Source: Flavobacteriaceae bacterium
GTDB taxonomy: Bacteria > Bacteroidota > Bacteroidia > Flavobacteriales > Flavobacteriaceae
NCBI GenBank assembly: GCA_017851655.1
Contig: JAFMMH010000001.1
Location: forward strand, 1-64,000
Length of the DNA: 64,000 nucleotides
Direction of reading: 5' to 3'
The position numbers were made by a program, and so were the translations under genes. Positions 58,992-64,000 of the stretch are shown piece by piece (the stretch's first letter is position 1; every line of letters starts with the position of its first letter). A model generated the notes under the pieces. It made no database searches, had not been told where the DNA came from, and worked only from the letters and a program-made list of their open reading frames with translations.

Positions 58992-59945
58992 TTAGCCTTT
59001 AAAGTTCCCCATTGCAATAAACTTTTCACGACGCTGTTCAATTCTTTTTTGAGGACTTAAACTTTGAATTTTTTTGAAAGCTGTAAGTAGTTCTTTTCTT
59101 ACTGCTGCATAGGTTGCTTCACGATCATAATGTGCTCCTCCGAGAGGCTCTTTTATGATTTTGTCTATCAGTTTTAATTTTAGCATGTCCTTGGAGGTTA
59201 GTTTAAGAGCTTCAGCTGCTGCTTCTTTATGTTCCCAACTTCTCCATAAAATAGAAGAACAAGATTCAGGAGAAATAACAGAATACCATGTGTTTTCCAA
59301 CATATATATCTGGTCTCCCACACCTATTCCCAATGCTCCTCCAGAGGCTCCTTCCCCAATAATCACTACGATTATAGGAACAGATATCGACATCATTTCA
59401 TAAATATTTCTAGCAATTGCTTCTCCTTGACCGCGCTCTTCTGCTTCTAAACCAGGAAATGCTCCAGGGGTGTCTACAAATGTAATGATAGGAATACCAA
59501 ACTTATCCGCGGATTTCATCAAGCGAAGCGCTTTGCGATAACCTTCAGGATTTGCCATACCGAAATTACGATATTGTCTGGTTTTAGTATTGTATCCTTT
59601 TTGAGTTCCGATGATCATAAAAGATTGATCCTCAATTTTTCCTAAGCCTCCTATCATGGCTTTATCGTCCATGACATTCCGATCACCGTGAAGTTCTAAA
59701 AAGGAATCTCCACAAAGTGCTTTTACATAATCTAAGGTATACGGTCTTGAGGGGTGTCTCGACAACTGAACCCGCTGCCAAGCGGATAAATTTCCGTAAA
59801 TCTCTTTTTTAGTTTCTTTTAGCTTCTTTTCAATTTGCTCACAGGTCTCAGTTACATCAACATCGCTTTCATCACCGATGATTTTACATTTCTGAAGTTG
59901 GTCGTGTAATTCCTTAATAGGAAGTTCAAATTCTAAATATTCCAT
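58992..59945 (-). CDS. accA: Acetyl-CoA carboxylase carboxyltransferase subunit alpha
   Basis: [61 protein letters not shown]. Confidence 0.98.
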   Translation of the reverse strand: MEYLEFELPIKELHDQLQKCKIIGDESDVDVTETCEQIEKKLKETKKEIYGNLSAWQRVQLSRHPSRPYTLDYVKALCGDSFLELHGDRNVMDDKAMIGGLGKIEDQSFMIIGTQKGYNTKTRQYRNFGMANPEGYRKALRLMKSADKFGIPIITFVDTPGAFPGLEAEERGQGEAIARNIYEMMSISVPIIVVIIGEGASGGALGIGVGDQIYMLENTWYSVISPESCSSILWRSWEHKEAAAEALKLTSKDMLKLKLIDKIIKEPLGGAHYDREATYAAVRKELLTAFKKIQSLSPQKRIEQRREKFIAMGNFKG

Positions 59946-59962
59946 AGATTAAGTTGTTCAGA

Positions 59963-59970
59963 CAAATGTA
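59963..59970 (-). promoter_or_regulatory. -7 element TACATTTG upstream of accA
   Basis: Forward CAAATGTA; exact TAnnTTTG on the minus strand, 17 nt upstream of the accA ATG. Confidence 0.45.
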
Positions 59971-59978
59971 AAAATTCT

Positions 59979-60881
59979 TTACAATTGGCTTTCATTTTCA
60001 TTAGTTAGTTTTTTTCTTTTAAGATAACCGTTCATTAAAATAGTAGCCAAAATGACTACAAATCCAAGATAAAATCGACTACTCAATAATTCTTCCTCTC
60101 CCCACACCGCTAGGGAAAGTAAAATCCCATAAACAGGCTCTAAATTTATAATAACCATGACTGTAAATGGAGATAAATGTTGCATAACACGCAGCGAGAT
60201 ATTGAATGCATAAGAGGTACAAACCAAAGCAATTAATAAAATCCAAAGAAGATCCCAACCTTCTAACTGAAACGCTTCGAGGCTGTACTGCCCCGAAAAC
60301 AATACAACAAAAACACCAACGATTCCTCCAATCAGCAATTCATAAAACGATAGGGTAATCGGACGGGCTTGAGATACTAACTGGGTGTTTAAAATTGTAA
60401 AAACGGCAGAAAGAAAAGCTGATATTAAGGCTACACTTATTCCATATAAATGCTCGTATTCAGCCTGAAAAATAATGCCTACTCCAAAAACAATAAACCC
60501 TCCAAATAGCAATTCATAAAGACTTATTTTTCGTTTGTTAATAAGGGGTTCGAGCATGGCAGTAATAAAGGCTCCGGTAGCCATCATGCTCAGTGTTAAT
60601 GAAACACCCGCAACCTTAATAGCATGAAAAAAAGTAACCCAATGAACACCAATGATAAGTCCTCCTAAAATAACTTTAGGCCAAAGTCCTTTTGAAAGTA
60701 TAAAATAATTAGAATGGAAAAGTCCAAAAAATACAGCCAATCCCAAACAAGCCAATAACATTCTATACACTACCAAAGGCAAAGCATCCAAAGAACAAAG
60801 TGCTCCCAATACAGAAGAAAATCCAAAAATGAATACAATAAAATGATAATGAATAAGACTTTTGTTTCTAACGTTTAGCAT
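59979..60881 (-). CDS. EamA/DMT family transporter
   Basis: Multiple TM helices; VHWVTFFHAIKVAGVSLTLSMMATGAFITAMLEPL and INLEPVYGILLSLAVWGE; ATG at 60881 preferred over the ORF-track start. Confidence 0.9.
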   Translation of the reverse strand: MLNVRNKSLIHYHFIVFIFGFSSVLGALCSLDALPLVVYRMLLACLGLAVFFGLFHSNYFILSKGLWPKVILGGLIIGVHWVTFFHAIKVAGVSLTLSMMATGAFITAMLEPLINKRKISLYELLFGGFIVFGVGIIFQAEYEHLYGISVALISAFLSAVFTILNTQLVSQARPITLSFYELLIGGIVGVFVVLFSGQYSLEAFQLEGWDLLWILLIALVCTSYAFNISLRVMQHLSPFTVMVIINLEPVYGILLSLAVWGEEELLSSRFYLGFVVILATILMNGYLKRKKLTNENESQL

Positions 60882-61941
60882 GGCGCAATAAAAAGAAAGC
60901 CAACACTCCAAAAATCGCCAATGGCAACCAAGCTGCTAAAAAGGGAGGAAAAGTGGATTTGCTAACCAAAACTCCAAAGATTTTATCAAAAAATATGAAA
61001 AGAAACCCTAAACTAATTCCAAAAGCCAAATTTACACCCATCCCTCCTCTTCGCTTAAAGGATGCTACTGCAACAGCAATAAGCGTTAAAATAAAAGCAG
61101 AAATAGGAATACTCCATCTTTTATGCCTCACCAAAAGGTGATTATTGATCAATATTGAACCACGATCTTTTTCTTCTTGAATAAAATTATTCAATTCCGA
61201 AAAAGTTAGGGTCTCAGCCAAATAATTTACTGGTGCTAAATCATTAATTTCAAAATCAAAAACAGTGTCTTTTCTTGAGATTTTTTCATAAAACTCCTGA
61301 TCTCCTAAAAAGCTCCGCTTACTATAATTGGAAAGCCTAAAAAGAGAATCCTTATCGATCCAGCGAATACGTTCAGCATGAATTTTAAATTCTAAAATGT
61401 TCCCATTAAAATGTTCTAAAGTAAAATTGGTTGCTCTTTTTCGGATTGGATCATAGTCATTTACATAAATAAATTCATCTTCATTGATTTGCTGAAAAAC
61501 TTGACTCGTATTTCTTGCTTCTTTCTTGACAAGATATTTATATCTAAAATCATTAAATCCAAGGTTAGACTTCGGGACTACATACATTCCTGCAAAAAAA
61601 GCAAATACCGCAATAAAACTTGCTGCGAATAAAAAGGGTTTTAGATATCTGAAAAAAGAAATTCCAGAACTTAGTATGGCTATTACTTCTGTATTATTTG
61701 CTAATTTAGAGGTAAACCAAATCACTGATAAAAAAAGGAAAATTGGAAATAATAAGTTGGCGAAGTACCATGTGAAATCTATATAATATTCCATGATCAC
61801 TAACAATGGAACTTCATTTTCTTTAAACTTGTCTATTTTTTCGGCTACATCGACCATAATTCCAATAGGAATAAACAAGAGAATCATGACTAAAAAAGTC
61901 CCGATATACCTTTTGATAATGTAAAAATCAATCAGTTTCAT
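60868..61941 (-). CDS. LptF/LptG family permease (YjgP/YjgQ)
   Basis: MKLIDFYIIKRYIGTFLVMILLFIPIGIMVDVAEKIDKF; VRHKRWSIPISAFILTLIAVAVASFKRRGGMGVNLAFGISLGF. Confidence 0.93.
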   Translation of the reverse strand: MKLIDFYIIKRYIGTFLVMILLFIPIGIMVDVAEKIDKFKENEVPLLVIMEYYIDFTWYFANLLFPIFLFLSVIWFTSKLANNTEVIAILSSGISFFRYLKPFLFAASFIAVFAFFAGMYVVPKSNLGFNDFRYKYLVKKEARNTSQVFQQINEDEFIYVNDYDPIRKRATNFTLEHFNGNILEFKIHAERIRWIDKDSLFRLSNYSKRSFLGDQEFYEKISRKDTVFDFEINDLAPVNYLAETLTFSELNNFIQEEKDRGSILINNHLLVRHKRWSIPISAFILTLIAVAVASFKRRGGMGVNLAFGISLGFLFIFFDKIFGVLVSKSTFPPFLAAWLPLAIFGVLAFFLLRHAKR

Positions 61942-61943
61942 AG

Positions 61944-63074
61944 TTACAGTCTAGGCTCCATCTGGCGAACCATTTTGGACTTCCATTGAGAAAAAGTATT
62001 TGCTAAGATATGTTTTCTCGCCTCACGAACCAACCATAGATAAAAACTCAGATTGTGAAGTGTAGCGATTTGTTTTCCCAACATTTCATTAACAGTAAAC
62101 AAATGACGTAGGTATGCTTTAGAATATTCTTGGTCTACAAAACTAGTTCCGTTAGGGTCTAAAGGAGAAAAATCACTTTCCCATTTTTTATTTTTTATGT
62201 TGATCGTACCTTCTGAGGTGAACAACATACCATTTCTGGCATTTCGTGTTGGCAAAACACAATCAAACATATCCACTCCAAGAGCAATGTTTTCAAGAAG
62301 ATTGATTGGAGTTCCTACACCCATCAAATACCTTGGCTTACTTTCCGGTAAAACCTGACAAACTTCATCCGTCATGGCATACATCTCCTCAGCGGGTTCA
62401 CCTACAGAAAGTCCTCCAATTGCATTTGCTGGAGCATCCATCGAAGCAATAAAATGAGCTGACTCTTTTCTTAAATCGGAATAGACACTTCCTTGAATGA
62501 TAGGGAATAAAGTTTGCTCGTAATCATAGGTCATTGGAAGTGCAGCATGTGTTTCAACACAACGCTTTAGCCAACGATGAGTTCGGTGCATTGAGGTTTT
62601 TGCATAATTGTAATCGCAAGGATATGGCGTGCATTCGTCAAAAGCCATAATAATATCAGCACCGATGGCTCTTTGAATTTCAATAGCACGCTCAGGTGTA
62701 AAGAAATGATATGAACCGTCTATATGCGATTTAAACTTAACCCCTTCTTCTTTGATTTTTCTATTGGCAGAAAGTGAATAAACCTGATAGCCTCCTGAAT
62801 CAGTTAAGATTGGTTTATTCCAGCCCATAAAGGAATGTAACCCTCCTGCTTTTTGTAAAATATCTATTCCAGGTCTTAAATACAAATGATAGGTGTTTCC
62901 CAGAATAATATCAGGGTTTACATCTTCTCGAAGTTCACGCTGATGTACCCCTTTTACTGTTGCCGAAGTTCCGACAGGCATAAAAATAGGGGTTTGGATT
63001 TGTCCATGATCAGTTGTTATGGTTCCTGCACGGGCACTTGACTTTGTATCTGTAGTATGAAGCTCAAATTTCAT
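61944..63074 (-). CDS. tgt: Queuine tRNA-ribosyltransferase
   Basis: TPIFMPVGTSATVKGV, ILGNTYHLYLRPG, LTDSGGYQVYSLS, YLMGVGTPINLLENIALGVDMFDCVLPTRNARNG. Confidence 0.98.
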   Translation of the reverse strand: MKFELHTTDTKSSARAGTITTDHGQIQTPIFMPVGTSATVKGVHQRELREDVNPDIILGNTYHLYLRPGIDILQKAGGLHSFMGWNKPILTDSGGYQVYSLSANRKIKEEGVKFKSHIDGSYHFFTPERAIEIQRAIGADIIMAFDECTPYPCDYNYAKTSMHRTHRWLKRCVETHAALPMTYDYEQTLFPIIQGSVYSDLRKESAHFIASMDAPANAIGGLSVGEPAEEMYAMTDEVCQVLPESKPRYLMGVGTPINLLENIALGVDMFDCVLPTRNARNGMLFTSEGTINIKNKKWESDFSPLDPNGTSFVDQEYSKAYLRHLFTVNEMLGKQIATLHNLSFYLWLVREARKHILANTFSQWKSKMVRQMEPRL

Positions 63075-63205
63075 TGGGCGTAAAGATACTATTCTACGAT
63101 AATATTTACTGGGCTTTTTAAGTGTTAATTATTATTTTAAAATCACTTAAAATTCTCCTTTGAAAAAGGTATCATAAGGGTTACTTTTACCAAAATTTAA
63201 AATTT

Positions 63206-64000
63206 ATGTCAAATCGTGATTCATTGGAAAAAACAACCATCCAAGTCCGTAGAGATATTTTACGAATGGTTCACAAGGTCAATTCAGGACATCCTGGAGG
63301 ATCACTCGGCTGTGCCGAATTTTTTGTTGCCCTTTATTTTGAAATAATGGATAATAAAATTCCATTCTCTATGGATGGAAAAGAAGAGGATCTTTTCTTT
63401 TTATCAAACGGTCATATTTCCCCAGTTTTTTATAGCACTCTAGCTCGAAAAGGCTATTTCCCTGTTGATGAACTCAACACCTTTAGACTAATTGATTCAA
63501 GACTGCAAGGGCATCCTACTACTCACGAAGGCCTTCCAGGAGTTCGTGTTGCTTCAGGATCTTTAGGCCAAGGACTCTCTGTAGCTATTGGAGCTGCATT
63601 GACAAAAAAACTAAATAATGATCCCAAAACAGTTTATATTCTCATGGGAGATGGTGAATTGCAAGAAGGTCAAAACTGGGAAGCATTGATGTATGCTTCA
63701 GCGAAAGGAGTGGATAATCTTATTGCGACAGTTGATCTCAATGGAAAACAAATTGACGGGACTACAGATGAAGTTTTAAATTTAGGAGATGTTCGGAAAA
63801 AGTTTGAAGCATTTGGTTGGGAAGTCCTTGAATTAGAAGAAGGAAATTCCATCGAAAGAATAATTGAAACCATTCATCTAGCGAAACAAAAACTTGGAAA
63901 ACAAAAACCCATTGCTATTCTAATGAAAACTGAAATGGGAAATGGAGTTAGTTTTATGATGCATACCCATGCATGGCACGGGAAAGCTCCAAATGATGAA
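63206..64000 (+). CDS. Transketolase N-terminal (TPP-binding) subunit, truncated by the window end
   Basis: Open frame from ATG 63206: MSNRDSLEKTTIQVRRDILRMVHKVNSGHPGGSLGCAEFFVALYF...MGDGELQEGQNWEALMYASAKGVDNLIATVDLNGKQIDGTTDEV. Not in the ORF track because it has no stop in the window. Confidence 0.93.
   Translation, partial: MSNRDSLEKTTIQVRRDILRMVHKVNSGHPGGSLGCAEFFVALYFEIMDNKIPFSMDGKEEDLFFLSNGHISPVFYSTLARKGYFPVDELNTFRLIDSRLQGHPTTHEGLPGVRVASGSLGQGLSVAIGAALTKKLNNDPKTVYILMGDGELQEGQNWEALMYASAKGVDNLIATVDLNGKQIDGTTDEVLNLGDVRKKFEAFGWEVLELEEGNSIERIIETIHLAKQKLGKQKPIAILMKTEMGNGVSFMMHTHAWHGKAPNDE

Noticed and set aside
1-64000. CRISPR arrays, tRNA/rRNA genes, prophage, transposases or integrases
   Set aside because: None seen on either strand; no regularly spaced repeats and no ORF with transposase, integrase, capsid or Cas-like motifs.

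Overview
This 64 kb window looks like ordinary chromosome from a Flavobacteriia-type (Bacteroidota) bacterium. It is AT-rich, densely coded, carries gldF/gldG, and has TAnnTTTG-type promoter motifs. I see about 55 protein genes, mostly housekeeping: ung, mutS2, mscL, aroC, glmM, uvrA, a fused 2-oxoacid dehydrogenase E1, holA, miaA, purC, phoH, gldFG, dnaN, prfB, dnaB, accA, tgt and the start of a transketolase. I found no rRNA, tRNA, CRISPR array, phage or transposon, and no clearly new system. The most interesting items are: (1) a minus-strand set of genes that fits lysine degradation through 2-aminoadipate semialdehyde, 2-oxoadipate and D-2-hydroxyglutarate (saccharopine/lysine-6-dehydrogenase-like, antiquitin-like ALDH7, DUF1338/HglS-like, plus a nearby YdiJ-like FAD/Fe-S dehydrogenase); (2) an alpha-oxoamine synthase overlapping a cysteine-synthase-like gene, a candidate sulfonolipid (capnine) module, close to gldFG; (3) a prfB programmed +1 frameshift that splits the gene in the ORF track; (4) a porin gene whose signal peptide is encoded upstream of any standard start codon; (5) an exonuclease/GIY-YIG protein with a UvrC-like cysteine cluster; (6) an M1-peptidase-like protein lacking HExxH; (7) an unlisted 35-aa membrane microprotein ORF. 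Family assignments are from recognition of sequence motifs only; no database search was run.
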